In this document: positions 33,166 through 44,685 of the stretch, piece by piece
Position numbering within the stretch: the stretch's first letter is position 1
Layout of the letters: each line of letters begins with the position of its first letter
NCBI GenBank assembly: GCA_030760725.1
Contig: JASWHV010000011.1
Location: 85,351,765 to 85,415,764 of the forward strand
DNA: 64,000 nucleotides
Reading direction: 5' to 3'
Source of the DNA: Neostapfia colusana
Lineage: Eukaryota; Streptophyta; Magnoliopsida; Poales; Poaceae
Translations under genes and position numbers: made by a program
Notes under the pieces: generated by a model
Databases searched by the model: none
What the model was told of the DNA's origin: nothing
What the model saw: the letters and a program-made list of their open reading frames with translations, nothing else

Positions 33166-33719
33166 CTTGGGGCTCCCCTTTCTCGGACACGGAGGGACTT
33201 CATGGTGATCTCTGGGGGAAGCACGGCCTCGGCCCCATACACCATGAAGAAAGATGTCTCTCCGGTGGTCCGGCTCTGGGATGTCCGGTTCGCCCATAGT
33301 GTACTCGGAAGCTCGTCCACCCACTTGGCGCCATGTTTCTTCAAGCCGGCATAGGTGCGGGTCTTGAGGCCTCGAAGAATCTCGGCATTGGCCCTCTCAA
33401 CTTGTCCATTGCTCTTTGGATGAGCCACGAAGGCATAGCACACCTGGATGCCGAGGTCTTCGCAGTATTCTTGGAACGCTGCGCTAGTGAACTGGGTCCC
33501 GTTGTCAGTAATGATTCTGTTCGGGACCCCAAACCGGCAGACGATCGACTTGATGAACTTTACTGCGGATTGCTTGTTGATGGTGACGACGGGTGTGGCT
33601 TCCGGCCACTTGGTGAACTTGTCGATGGCAACGTAGAGGTACCGGAATCCCCCGATGGCTCTGGGGAATGGTCCCAGGATGTCCAGCCCCCATACGTCGA
33701 ACGACCATGAGGGCGGGAT
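33166..33719 (-). pseudogene. pol: Integrase core of A1 (right part after N2)
   Basis: Continuation of the A1 pol frame that is cut at 58430. On the minus strand it shows SFDVWGLDILGPFPR (first Asp), IITDNGTQFTS (second Asp) and KSNGQVERANAE (Glu), so the DDE triad is intact, and then FFMVYGAEAVLPPEIT. After TMKSLRV it runs into spacer sequence, so the integrase C-terminal domain present in A2 at 41332-41581 is deleted. Interrupted at 33719 by N2. Confidence 0.9.
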
Positions 33720-34956
33720 TGTCGGTACCCGCGATATGGGGTACCCCCGCGCACAGGGGAAAATGCATAAGGATTTCGCCCTTCTCTGCAAGGAAAGCTC
33801 CGAAGGTGCCACATGTCCAGTGGGGCCGGACCTCCCTCTCCTCAGAGGAGAGCTCCGGGCTCGCCACATGGCCTACAGCAGCCAGACCTCCCCCCTCCGT
33901 GGGGAGAGCTCCGAAGGCGCCACGCGTCCGGCGGGGCCGGACCTCCCTCTCCTCAGAGGAGAGCTCCGGGCCCGCCACATGGCATACAGAAGCCGGACCT
34001 CCCCCTCCGCGGGAGAGAGGTCCGAAGGTGCCACGTATCCGTCAGGGCCGGACCTCCCTCTCCTCAGAGAGGAGCTCCGGGCCCGCCACGTGGCCGACAG
34101 AAGCCGAACCTCCCCCTCCGCGGGGAGAGGTCCAAAGGCTCCACGTGTCCCGCGGGGCCGGACCCCCCCTCTCCTCTGAGTAGGGCTCCGGGCCCGCCAT
34201 GTGGCCAGCAGAACGGCGCTGCCTGCCCCCGAGCGATAGGCAGCGGCGTAAAGACGCCCCATACCTTGCCCGTACAAGGTATTCATGGCCCGCGTCTTCC
34301 CAAGAGGCGGAGACGCGGAGCACGCCTCTGTCAGGTGCCGTTGCGCCCAGTCGCATCACAGACTGGAGCGCAGTGTCAGAGCCTGCCAGCCAATAAACGC
34401 AGCGACAAGACATCCCACGCCTCCCCCGCCATCATCAACCACTACGACTAGCATGCGGCATGGGCAGGGCTGCAAGACGAAGACTCAGAAGCCTTCGCCA
34501 CAGACAACTACCGGCATAGCTACAGATACGGTAGATAACAGTCAATCTCCCCGGGACCACCTGTCGGGTCCCGGGCCCCCCTTGTAAGCCACTCGAGCCT
34601 TGGACTATAAAAGGCTCGGGTAGGCAACGTTAGCAAGGGTTCGCACTCTAGCCATTCGCACCCTGGGTTCGCACTCTGCAACCCATACGCTAGCCATTCA
34701 CACCCAAGCTGTAACTCACCCCCAAGCTTAGGACTCCGGTTCTGAGCAGCAAGCAATACAGCGAGCTCTATAGCTCGCCGTGGACGTAGGGTTTTACGCT
34801 CTGGCGGCCTGAACCACGTAAAACTCACCGTGTCAAGCTCTTACTAACTCGTCCATCGGCGCAAGCTCTCCGCAAGGGACTAGCCCCACCGAAAAAAGAA
34901 CCTCTGCGGGCTGCCCAGTGCAGGCCCGGGGGAAGTGTCGACCGAACACTTCGACA
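33720..34956 (+). repeat. 5' LTR of N2 (1,237 bp)
   Basis: TGTCGGTACC to CACTTCGACA. Eight CACGTG-type modules between 33810 and 34210 make it longer than most family LTRs. Hairpin ATACCTTG/CAAGGTAT at 34261-34282. TATA box CTATAAAAG at 34604-34612. It lies just right of TSD GGGAT. Confidence 0.93.
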
Positions 34957-34958
34957 TT

Positions 34959-34976
34959 TGGCGCGCCAGGTAGGGG
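34959..34976 (+). other. Primer binding site of N2
   Basis: TGGCGCGCCAGGTAGGGG two bases after the 5' LTR. Confidence 0.7.
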
Positions 34977-35013
34977 GCTTTTCCCCTTGCGCGACGAGTT
35001 TCCGCCGACAAAT

Positions 35014-37600
35014 ATGACCAAGCTTCCTTCAGTGGCAAACTCTCCTCCCCCGCGTCCGCGGCGAACCGTGACCAGGGGGGAGTACATGTCAACACACTCA
35101 GGATGGAGTGTGTCGGTACAAGCTGGGAGCCAGCAACCGGCTCTGGCAGCGCCGACCCCGGCAATGCAGGCTCCAACCAGCGTCAGGTCTTCAGTAGCGC
35201 TGGACGTACCCGGTGGGGGTGCGCTAGCTGCATCAAGAGCGCTACTGCACAATCCACCTGCTGGGGACGCGCCTCAGGCAGCGACCCAGCAGTGGATTCG
35301 CGAGGTAGACCGTCTCGTCGTCGCCGCCACAAACCCTCGACTTCAGCGGGGACGACGCTCCGGCCAACCGGCTGTGTCGCTGATGCGCACGACAATGGTT
35401 GACGAGCAGACGGCAGATTCCAGCTCCACCAGGCTCCAGTCGACGGATCTGAGGATAGAGCTGGAATGGTGTCACTTGGGCCAGGATGCCCGGGTGTACC
35501 TCGAGCGACGTCGAGAAAGGCGTCGCACTCAAGAGGCTGGTGACAATATGACGTCGGCCTCGACCCAGCCTGAAGGGCAGACCTTCGCCACGCGAGCTCT
35601 GCCGCAGACGTACGCCGCGCAGCATAAGCCACAACCATGTGCTCTGCAAGCGGCATCCCCGGCCTATGGCGCAACCTTGCCCATACCGGGGTACACTGTG
35701 TCAGGCGCAACCAAGCGTTCGCGGCACCAGTACCTGCACTGGGAGCCAGCAACCGGCTCTGGCAGCACCGACCCCGGCAATGCAGGCTCCAACCAGCGTC
35801 AGGTCTTCAGTAGCGCTGGGCGTACCCGGCGGGGGTGCGCCAGCCACAGCAAGAGCGCTACCGCACAATCCACCTGTTGGGGATGCGCCTCAGGCAGCGA
35901 CCCAGCAGTGGACTCGCGAGATAGACCGTCTCGTCGTCGCCTCCGCAAACCCTCGACTTCGGCAGGGACGATGCTCCGGCCAACCGGCTGTGTCGCTGAT
36001 GCGCACGCCAATGGTTGGCGAGCAGACGGCGGACTCCAGCTCCACCAGGCTTCCGTCGACGGACCTGAGGGCAGAGCCGGAGCGATGCCACTTGGGACAA
36101 GATGCCCGAGTGTTCTTCGGGCGACGTCGAGAAAGGCGTCGCAACCAAGAGGCTGGCGTCAGCATGACGCCGGCCTCGACCCAGCCTGAAGGGCAGATCT
36201 TCGCCACGCGAGCTCTGCCCCAGGCATACGCCGCGCAGCATATGCCACAACCATATGCCCCACAAACGGCGTCCCCGATCTAGGGAGCAGCCTTGCCCAT
36301 GCCGGGGTACACTGTGCCAGCGGCGAACAAGGCGTTCGCGGCACCAATACCTGCACTGGGAGCCAGCAGCCGGCTCTGGCAGCGCCGACCCCGGCAATGC
36401 AGGCTCCAACCAGCGTCAGGTCTTCAGTAGCGCTGGGCGTACCTGGCGGGGGTGCGCTAGCCACAGCAAGAGTGCTACTGCACAATCCGCCTGCTGGGGA
36501 CGCGCCTCAGGCAGCGACCCAGCAGTGGATTCGCGAGGTAGACCGTCTTGTTGTTGCCGCCGCAAACCCTTGACTTCGGCGGGGACAACGCTCCGGCCAA
36601 CCGGCTGTGTCTCTGACGCGCACGCCAACGGTTGACGGACAGACGGCGGATTCCAGCTCCACCAGGCTTCCGTTGATGGACCTGAGGACTGAGCTGGAAC
36701 GATGCCACCTGGGCCAAGACGCCCGAGTGTTCCTCGAGCGGCGACGAGAAAGGCGTCGCAGCCAAGAGGCCGGCGTCAGCATGACGACTGCCTCAACCCT
36801 GCCTGAGGCACAGACTTTTGCCACGCGAACTCTGCCCCAGACATACGCCACGCAGCATATGCCACAGCCATATGTCCTGCAAACGGCGCCCCCGGTCTAT
36901 GGCGCAGCCTTGTCCATACCGGGGTACACTGTGCCGGCGGCAAACCAAGCGTTCGCGGCACCAACGCCAGCAGCAACAGGGGCAGGATGTACGGCTCTGG
37001 AGCCCCACCTCCGCTTCGCGAGGTGGCCGCACAAGTTTCGGCCGCACCTCCTCGAGAAGTACGACGGCAGCGACAACCCGGCGGAGTTCCTCCAGATCTA
37101 CTCCACCGCCGTGCTTGCCGCAGGAGGGGATGAGGCCGTCATGGCCAAACTACTTCCCCGTCGCCTTGACCGGCCCAGCCCGGTCTTGGCTAATGAACCT
37201 CCCTCAGGGTTCCATAACTTCCTGGGGAGAGCTCTGCCGGCAGTTCATCACTAACTTCGGCAGCTCCTACACCCGTCCCGGCACGGAGCCTGACCTCCAC
37301 GCCATCAAGCAACAACCTGGGGAGTCACTGCGCTCCTTCATCCAGCGGTTCTCCCAGGTACGCAACACCATTCCGCATATTCAAAGTGCTTCTGTGGTGG
37401 CGGCACTTCGACAGTGTCTGGGACGAGAAGATGCTTGAGAGGCTTGCAACCAGAGAGGTCTGCGATGCCTCCAAGATCTTCAGCCTGGTGGACAAGTGCG
37501 CCAGAGCAGCCGGAGGGCGGAGTTGGCACTCACTGCCAGCTTCCGAAGCCGGAAGACAGCCCGAAGACGGCGGAGTTCAAGCTGAGCTCCCGACCACGTC
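35014..37600 (+). pseudogene. gag: Gag remnant of N2 with triplicated segment
   Basis: ATG at 35014 (MTKLPSVANSPPP). The first frame is open to 36189, but after residue 240 or so it reads the second copy of the 616-bp segment out of frame. The Gag core is found later (FRPHLLEKYDGSDNPAEF near 37038-37095). It is shifted by one extra base at about 37147-37151, as in N1 and N3, and then read in another frame (ARSWLMNLPQGSITSW, RSFIQRFSQVRNT). It ends in the fusion to the second RNase H before the zinc motif. No complete Gag can be made. Confidence 0.87.
35122..36972 (+). repeat. Three tandem copies of a 617-bp gag segment in N2
   Basis: The landmark CTGGGAGCCAGCA recurs at 35122, 35739 and 36356, 617 bp apart each time. 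Each unit runs through the N-terminal Gag region up to the AFAAP codons. Full-type copies (A1, A2, A4) have one unit. Confidence 0.88.
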
Positions 37601-38125
37601 AGACAGCCAAGAGCCAAGCACTAGCTGACTTCGTGGCTGAGTGGACGCCAACAAAGGCTGACCCAGGGGGCCGCGAAGACGGTGAACCAAAGTACCGAGC
37701 TCCGGTCTTCACCGGGCCTCACTGGATGCTCTTCTTCGACGGCTCCTCGCGAAAGCAGGGGGCCGGTGCCGGCGTACTGCTCCTCATGCCATCGGGGGAG
37801 CAGTCTGGGTACATGGTGCGTCTCAATTCCAAGGCAACCAACAACTTGGCAGAGTATGAAGCACTCATCTTTGGCCTAAAAGACAGTCCTGTCTCTAGGC
37901 GCTCGCCAGTTGTTGGCGCAGGGCGACTCCCCGCTAGCTATCAAGCAAGTTAAGGGTGAATGCCCCTGCAATGACCCACAGCTAGCTGCTTATCTGCTCC
38001 ACGTGCGGATGTTGGAAAAAGACTTCCTCGCCTTGGACCTGCGCCATGTACCGCGCGCTGGCACGGCCGCAGCTGACGACCTCTCAACGAAAGCCTCCAT
38101 CAGAGCCCCTGCGCACGAAGGAGTC
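37601..38125 (+). pseudogene. Second RNase H remnant of N2 (first part)
   Basis: Begins at the fusion point with KSQALADFVAEWTPTKADPGG and MLFFDGSSRKQGAG, LAEYEALIFGL. A one-base insertion at 37877-37881 (AAAA) shifts the frame; the remainder (QLAAYLLHVRMLEKDF, AAADDLSTKAS) is read in the next frame. It is out of frame with the preceding gag. A2 cuts it at 38125; the end is at 55274-55345. Confidence 0.88.
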
Positions 38126-39222
38126 TGTCGAAGTGTTCGGTCGACACTTCCCCCGGGCCTGCACTGGGCAGCCCGCGGAGGTTCTTTTTTCGGTGGGGCT
38201 AGTCCCTTGCGGAGAGCTTGCGCAGATGGACGAGTTAGTAAGAGCTTGACACGGTGAGTTTTACGTGGTTCAGGCCGCCGGAGCGTAAAACCGTACGTCC
38301 ACGGCGAGCTATGGAGCTCGCTGTATTGCTTGCTGCTCAGGGCCGGAGTCCTGAGCTTGGGGGTGAGTTACAGCTTGGGTGTGAATGGCTAGCGTATGAG
38401 TTGCAGAGATGCGAACTCTTGCTATCGTCGCCTACCCGAGTCTTTTATAGTCCAAGACTCGGGTGACTTACAAGGGGGCCCGGGACCCGACAGGTGGTCC
38501 CGGGGAGATTGACTGTTATCTACCGTATCTGCAGTTATGCCGGTAGTTGTCTCTGGCGAAGGCTTCCGAGTCTCCGTCTTGCCGCCCTGCCCATGCCGCA
38601 TGCTAGTCGTAGTGGTTGATGACGGCGCAGGCAGCATGGGATGTCTTGTCGCTGTGTTTATTGGCTGGCAGGTTCTGACACCGCGCGCCAGTCTGTGATG
38701 CGACTGGGCGCAACAGCACCTGACAGAGGCGTGCTCCGCGTCTCCGCGTCTTGGGAAGACGCGGGCCTTGAATACCTTGTACGGGCAAGGTATGGGGCGT
38801 CTTTACGCCCGCTTCCTATCGCTCGGGGGCAGGCAGCGCCGTTCTTCTGGCCACATGGCAGGCCCGGAGCCCTTCTCAGAGGAGAGGAGGGTCCGGTCCG
38901 CGGGGCACGTGGAGCCTCCGGACCTCTCCCCGCGGAGGGGGAGGTTCGGCTTCTGTCGGCCACGTGGCGGGCCCGGAGCTCCTCTCTGAGGAGAGGGAGG
39001 TCTTGCCCCGCCGGATACGTGGCACCTTCGGACCCCTCGCCCACGGAGGGGGAGGTCCGGCTTCTGTATGCCACGTGGCGGGCCCGGAGCTCTCCTCTGA
39101 GGAGAGGGAGGTCCGGCCCTGCCGGACGCGTGGCGCCTTCGGAGCTCTCCCTGCGAAGAAGGGCGAGTTCCTTAGGCATTTTCCCCTGTGCGCGGGGGTA
39201 CCCCATATCTCAGGTACCGACA
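38126..39222 (-). repeat. 3' LTR of A2 (1,097 bp)
   Basis: TGTCGAAGTG to GGTACCGACA. TATA box on the minus strand at about 38444-38451. CACGTG modules 38850-39130, one reduced to CACATG. By eye about 31 differences from the 5' copy. Confidence 0.93.
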
Positions 39223-39698
39223 GTGGCCCCCGGGCCCATCTCGGGGGAGATAGCGAGCCCGAGGTGGGACCTCCGTCTCTTCTGATCCGCATACTTTCTC
39301 TAAGTCCCGCATTGACTGCTGCCGGAGCACGAACGGTCGCAGGATCGTGGGAGCGTGCGCCCACTTGATGGTTGCTTTTACTACGGCGGTTCCCAAGACT
39401 GCCACTTCTGCATGTTGCGGCGCTTTCTTCGGGAACCGCCAAAGTGCCTTGCCGGCTTGTCTTCTTAGGGGACTGACTCCTTGACCCACCGCTCCAGTCG
39501 GGCGGCTTGGGTCCACCTGTCATCGGCGCTCGGTCTCGGAGCCGAAGCGGTTGCCAATGCGGCGTACTCGAAGAGTTCCGAATTGCTTGGGATTGCACCC
39601 GGGAAGGTGTGAAAAGAAACCCCCACGTCGGTACGCTCCCCTTATAAGGCTTCCAGCCCTTGCGCCTCCCTCGAGTCTCTGCAGTCTTGTCTTCTTCC
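39223..39698 (+). promoter_or_regulatory. A2 polypurine tract (minus) and antisense-gene promoter (plus)
   Basis: Minus-strand GGGCCCGGGGGCCAC abuts the 3' LTR. On the plus strand CCTTATAAGG (39639-39648) is a TATA-like box about 50 bp before the ATG at 39699. The sequence otherwise parallels A1 29188-29683. Confidence 0.5.
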
Positions 39699-40260
39699 AT
39701 GGCTCTTAACCCGCCTTATGGGGGGAGAATCGCTCTCGATTTCCTCCAGCGACGGCGTCTGCACCAAGTCTGGGACCCAGGGAGCCTGCCTTCCTTGCCT
39801 CTGGAGGTGGCGCCTCCAAGGGGTCTCTGGTTTGTCCTCCCGACGGGGCCCTTCCTTGGTGACGGCAGGCAGAAAGCTCCCTGGCGTTGCGTCCCTTATC
39901 AGATGGTGGAGTCTTCAAAGAAAGCGCTGAAGCACCAAGGAGAATTCCAGGCGGCAAAGTCTCCGAGAAGACCGCTGAAGCTGCGGAGGGGGCCTCAGGA
40001 GCACCCTTGATGACACCGGCTTTTGTGCCGGTGATGAGGGAACTTCAGGAGAAGGAAACCGCCGATGCACCAAGGAGGATCCCAGGCGGAAGAGTCTCCA
40101 AGAAGACCGTCGAAGCTGCGGAGGGGGCCTCAGGAGCACCCTTGATGACACCGGCCTTTGCGCTGGTGATGAGGGAGGCGATTTCTTCGCTTGGGTCATG
40201 GAGCGGGAGAGCGCCGCCAGGGCTAAAACCTGGTGACGCGGCCGTTCTTGCAACTTCTAG
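39699..40260 (+). pseudogene. Rump of the A2 antisense gene with a 135-bp tandem duplication
   Basis: Same location as the A1 and A3 antisense genes. It begins MALNPPYGG and is open for about 103 codons, but almost none of the A1 protein is recognisable. A second frame carries two copies of a unit reading RRIPGG, KTAEAAEGASGAPLMTP, 135 bp apart (from 39932 and 40067). The Transposase_28-like domain and coiled coil are deleted. The product, if any, is unrelated to an intact copy. Confidence 0.55.
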
Positions 40261-41331
40261 ACTCTGGTCGTGTCAGGGGAATCTTGGGGCCTGTTTCTTT
40301 CTTTTTCATCGAGTTTGTATACCAGCTCATGGAGCCATGAATACATGAACTCTTATGACCATTCGTGCCTGCAATGTTTTCCGTCTTCTTCCTGGTTTTG
40401 CCTGACCGAGCCCTTAGTTCCGCAAGGCGCTCAGAGGCCATCACCAATCTCGACATTCTGCTCTGGCACCTTCCCCGGGTCCTCATTATATTAAGGGCCC
40501 CGGAGGTCCTCGGGCCCCGCCTCATGAGGAGGGGGAGGCCCGGATCAGCCAGCCATGTGGCGGATCCGGAGCTCTCCTCTGAGGAGAGGGAGGTCCGGAG
40601 CCGCGGTACACGTGGCGTCTCCGGGCCCTTCCCCTTAGAGGAGGGGAGGTCCGGTCCCGCTGGAGCTATGGATCCTTCGGTCTTGCCTTGGAGTTCCGGT
40701 CTCGCATGATTCCGTAGTGGCCCCCTGGCAGGGGCGTCCCATTGGTCAGGCGCTCCTACCACATTCCTGTAGGGATCCGAGGCCGAGAGGTCCTGCACAC
40801 AAGTAGGGAAAAAGTAATTCTCCTTGGGAGCTCCCCCTCCCTTATCCCATAGACTTATTCGACTTATGGTCCCTAACCATATGCTCGGTGCTTGGGGACA
40901 GTAGTGCGCGAAGCGTTCCGGGGCTCAGGACCCCCCTCGACTATCAGCAGGTACCCCCAATGCAACCGCCTCTGGTAGGGCAGCGAATGCCGACTAGTGG
41001 TGAGAATGAGAAGGGGGAGCTGAGCACATGGCAGCCATGCAACGCAAGGGTAGTCATAAAAAACTTAGTACACAATTTAAATGAGTACAAGGAAAGAGCA
41101 AAGTAGAACAGGTTTCTTTTCGTATAACTTTCCACAGGAGGAAGGCAGGCTATACATGGAGGCCACGACCCGCCCCATTAAGAGGGGAAGCAAGACTCTA
41201 TGCGCTTGGACTCGGAACCAGGCAAAGCTGAACGTAGTCATGTACCGTCCCCTGGGGCTTAGCTGCTCCGAGCGCTGTTCCTGGACTCTATGGAGTTTAT
41301 TATGGAAAGAAAGTACTGTCCTATCTTTGCT
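40261..41331 (-). other. A2 spacer between antisense gene and integrase
   Basis: About 1.07 kb without a recognisable coding region. It has a T-rich stretch (40295-40400), two to three CACGTG-type modules (40553-40660) and a block shared with A1 (40730-40840). A more AT-rich tail follows (41040-41160), with a short match to the A3 spacer near 41215. Confidence 0.6.
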
Positions 41332-41581
41332 CTAGGGGTAGAACTTACGGAGGTGTTCTATGTTCCAAGGGTTTGGTAGCAGGTCCCCATCCTCGGTGGA
41401 AAGGCGCACACACCCGGGGCGGCATACTTTCACGACTCGGAAGGGACCCTCCCAACTAGGGGAGAGTTTGTGGGCCCCTTCACGAGAAAGTATGCGACGC
41501 AACACCAGGTCACCTTCCTGCAGCTCCCGGGCACGCACAGATCTCTGGTGGTAGCGCCGAAGGGCTTGTCTGTACCGCGCG
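41332..41581 (-). pseudogene. pol: Integrase C-terminus of A2
   Basis: Minus-strand frame ending at 41332 with RARELQEGDLVLRRIL, then LSPSWEGPFRVVKV and LPNPWNIEHLRKFYP, the usual end of Tat-lineage integrase. It is the continuation of the pol frame cut at 48203 by N3. The C-terminal domain contacts DNA and helps strand transfer. Confidence 0.9.
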
Positions 41582-42677
41582 TGTCGGTACCCTCGATATG
41601 GGGTACCCCCGCGCACAGGGGAAAATGCCTAAGGATCTCGCCCTTCTCCGCAGGGAGAGCTCCGAAGGTGCCACGCGTCCAGCGGGGCCGGACCTCCATC
41701 TCCTCAGAGGAGAGCTCCGGGCCCACCACATGGCATACAAAAGCCGGACCTCCCCCTCCGCGGGAGAGAGGTCCGAAGGTGCCGCGTGTCCGGAGAGGCC
41801 GGACCTCCCTCTCCTCAGAGAGGAGCTCCGGGCTCGCCGCGTGGCCAACAGAAGCCGAACCTCCCCCTCCGCGGGGAGAGGTCCGAAGGCTCCACGTTTC
41901 CTGCGGGGCCAGACCCCCTCTGTTCTGAGGAGGGCTCCGGGCCCGCCACATGGCCAGCAGAACGGCGTTGCCTTCCCCCGAGCGATAGGCAGCGGGCGTA
42001 AAGACGCCCCATACCTTGCCCGTACAAGGTATTCAAGGCCCGTGCCTTCCCAAGACGCGGAGGCGCGGAGCACACCTCTGTCAGGTGCTGTTGCGCCCAG
42101 TCGCATCACAGACTGGCGCGCGGTGTCAGAACCTGCCAGCCAGTAAACACCGCGACAAGACATCCCATGCCGCCTGCGCCGTCATCAACCACTACAACTA
42201 GCATGGGGCATGGGCAGGGCGGCAAGACGGAGACTCGGAAGCCTTCGCCAGAGACAACTACCGGCATAACTGCAGATACGGTAGATATCAGTCAATCTCC
42301 CCGGGACCACCTGTCGGGTCCCGGGCCCCCTTGTAAGCCACCCGAGTCTTGGACTATAAAAGTCTCGGGTAGGCGACGATAGAGAGGGTTCGCACTTTGC
42401 AACTCATACACTAGCCATACACTCTCAAGCTGTAACTCACCCCCAAGCTCAGGACTCCGGCCCTGAGCAGCAAGCAATACAGCGAGCTCCATAGCTCGCC
42501 GTGGACATAGGGTTTTACGCTCCGGCGGCCTGAACCACGTAAAACTCACCGTGTCAAGCTCTTACTAACTCGTCCATCTGCGCAAGCTCTCCGCTAGGAA
42601 CTAGCCCCACCGAAAAAAGAACCTCCACGGGCTGCCCAGTGCAGGCCCAGGGGAAGTGTCGACAGAACTCTTCGACA
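41582..42677 (+). repeat. 5' LTR of N3 (1,096 bp)
   Basis: TGTCGGTACC to CTCTTCGACA. Hairpin ATACCTTG/CAAGGTAT at 42011-42032. TATA box CTATAAAAG at 42354-42362. Six CACGTG-type modules lie in U3, three of them with base changes. Confidence 0.93.
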
Positions 42678-42679
42678 TT

Positions 42680-42697
42680 TGGGGCGCCAGGAAGGGG
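42680..42697 (+). other. Primer binding site of N3, two changes
   Basis: TGGGGCGCCAGGAAGGGG, differing at two positions from the 18-base site shared by the other copies. The changes may have arisen after insertion. Confidence 0.65.
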
Positions 42698-42734
42698 GCT
42701 TTTCCCCTTGCGCGACGAGTTTCCGCCGACGAAG

Positions 42735-44685
42735 ATGACCAAGCTTCCTTCAGCGGCAAACTCTCCCCCCCTGCGTCCGCGGCAAACCGTGACCAGGGGA
42801 GAGTACATGATGACACACTCAGGACGGAGTGTGTCAGGGCAAGCTGGGAGCCAGCAACCGGCTCTGGCAGCGCCGACCCTGGCAATGCAGGCTCCAACCA
42901 GCGTCAGGCCTTCAGTAGCGCCGGGCGTACCCGGTGGGGGTGCGCTAGCAGCAGCAAGGGCGCTACTGCACAATCCGCCTGCTGGGGACGCGCCTCAGGC
43001 AGCGACCCAGAAGGAATTCACGAGGTAGACCGTCTTGCCGTCGCCGCCGCAAACCATTGACTTCGGCGGGGACGACGCTCCGGCCAACCGGCTGTGTCGC
43101 TGATGCGCACGCCAATGGTTGACGGGCAGACGGCGGGTTCCAGCTCCACCAAACTTCCGTCGACGGACCTGAGGACAGAGCTGGAACGGTGCCACTTGGG
43201 CCAAGATGCCCTAGTGTTCCTCGAGCGACGTCGAGAAATGCGTCGCACTCAAGAGGCTGGCGACAACATGACGTCGGCCTCGACCCAGCCTGGAGGGCAG
43301 ACCTCCGACACGAGGTCTGCCCCAGGCGTACGCCGCACAACATAAGCCACAACCATGTGCTCTGCAAGCGGCGTCCCCGGCCTATGGCGCAACCTTGCCC
43401 ATACCGGGGTACACTGTGCCAGGCGCAACCAAGCGTTCACGGCACCAGTACCTGCACTGGGAGCCAGCAACCGGCTCTGGCAGCACCGACCCCGGCAATG
43501 CAGGCTCCAACCAGCGTCAGGTCTTCAGTAGCGCTGGGCGTACCCGGCGGGGGTGCGCTAGCCGCAACAAGAGCGCTACTGTACAATCCGCCTGCTGGGG
43601 ATGCGCCTCAGGCAGCGACCCAGCAGTGGATTCGCCAGGTAGACCGTCTTGTCGTCGCTACCGCAAACCCTTGACTTCGGCGGGGACGGCGCTCCGGCCA
43701 ACCGGCTGTGTCGCTGACGCGCACACCAACTGTTGATGGACAGACGGCGGATTCCAGCTCCACCAGGCTTCCGTCGACGGACCTGAGGACCGAGCTGGAA
43801 CGATGCCACCTGGGCCAAGACGCCCGAATGTTCCTCGAGCGGCGACGAGAAAGGCGTCGCAGCCAAGAGGCCGGCGTCAGCATGACGACTGCCTCAACCC
43901 TGCCTGAGGCGCAGACTTTCGCCACGCGAACTCTGCCCCAGACATACGCCACGCAGCATATGCCATAGCCATATGTCCTGCAAACGGCGCCCCCGGTCTA
44001 TGGCGCAGCCTTGCCCATACCGGGGTACACTGTGCCAGCGGCAAACCAAGCGTTCGCGGCACCAACACCTGCAGCAACAGGGGCAGGATGTACGGCCCTG
44101 GAGCCCCACCTCCGCTTCACGAGGTGGCCACGCAAGTTTCGGCCGCACCTGCCCGAGAAGTACGACGGCAGCGTCAACCCGGCGGGGTTCCTCCAGATCT
44201 ACTCCACCGCCGTACTTGCCGCCGGAAGGGATGAGGCTGTTATGGCCAAGCTACTTCCCCGTCGCCTTGACCGGCCCAGCCCGGTCTTGGCTAATGAACC
44301 TCCCTCAGGGTTCCATAACTTCCTGGGGAGAGCTCTGCCGGCAGTTCATCGCCAACTTCGGCAGCTCCTACACCCGTCCCGGCACGGAGCTTGACCTACA
44401 AGCCATCAAGCAACAACCTGGGGAGTCGCTGCGCTCCTTCATCCAGCGGTTCTCCCAGGTACGCAACACCATTCCGCATATTCAAAGTGCTTCTGTGGTG
44501 GCGGCACTTCGACAGTGTCCAGGACAAGAAGATGCTTGGGAGGCTTGCAACCAGAGAGGTCTGCGATGCCTCCGAGCCCTTCAGCCTGGCGGACAAGTGC
44601 GCCAGAGCAGCCGGAGGGCGGAGCTGGCACTCACTGCCAGCTTCCGAAGCCGGAAGACAGCCCGAAGATGGCGGAGTTCAAGCTG
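42735..44685 (+). pseudogene. gag: Gag remnant of N3 with duplicated segment
   Basis: ATG at 42735 (MTKLPSAANSPPL). Open to 43028, where a short deletion brings a stop. The 612-bp segment is repeated (landmark CTGGGAGCCAGCA at 42844 and 43456). The Gag core (FRPHLPEKYDGSVNPAGF) lies at about 44140-44195. The shared extra base is at about 44248-44251; then ARSWLMNLPQGSITSW and RSFIQRFSQVRNT follow in another frame. It ends in the fusion to RNase H as in N1 and N2. Confidence 0.87.
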
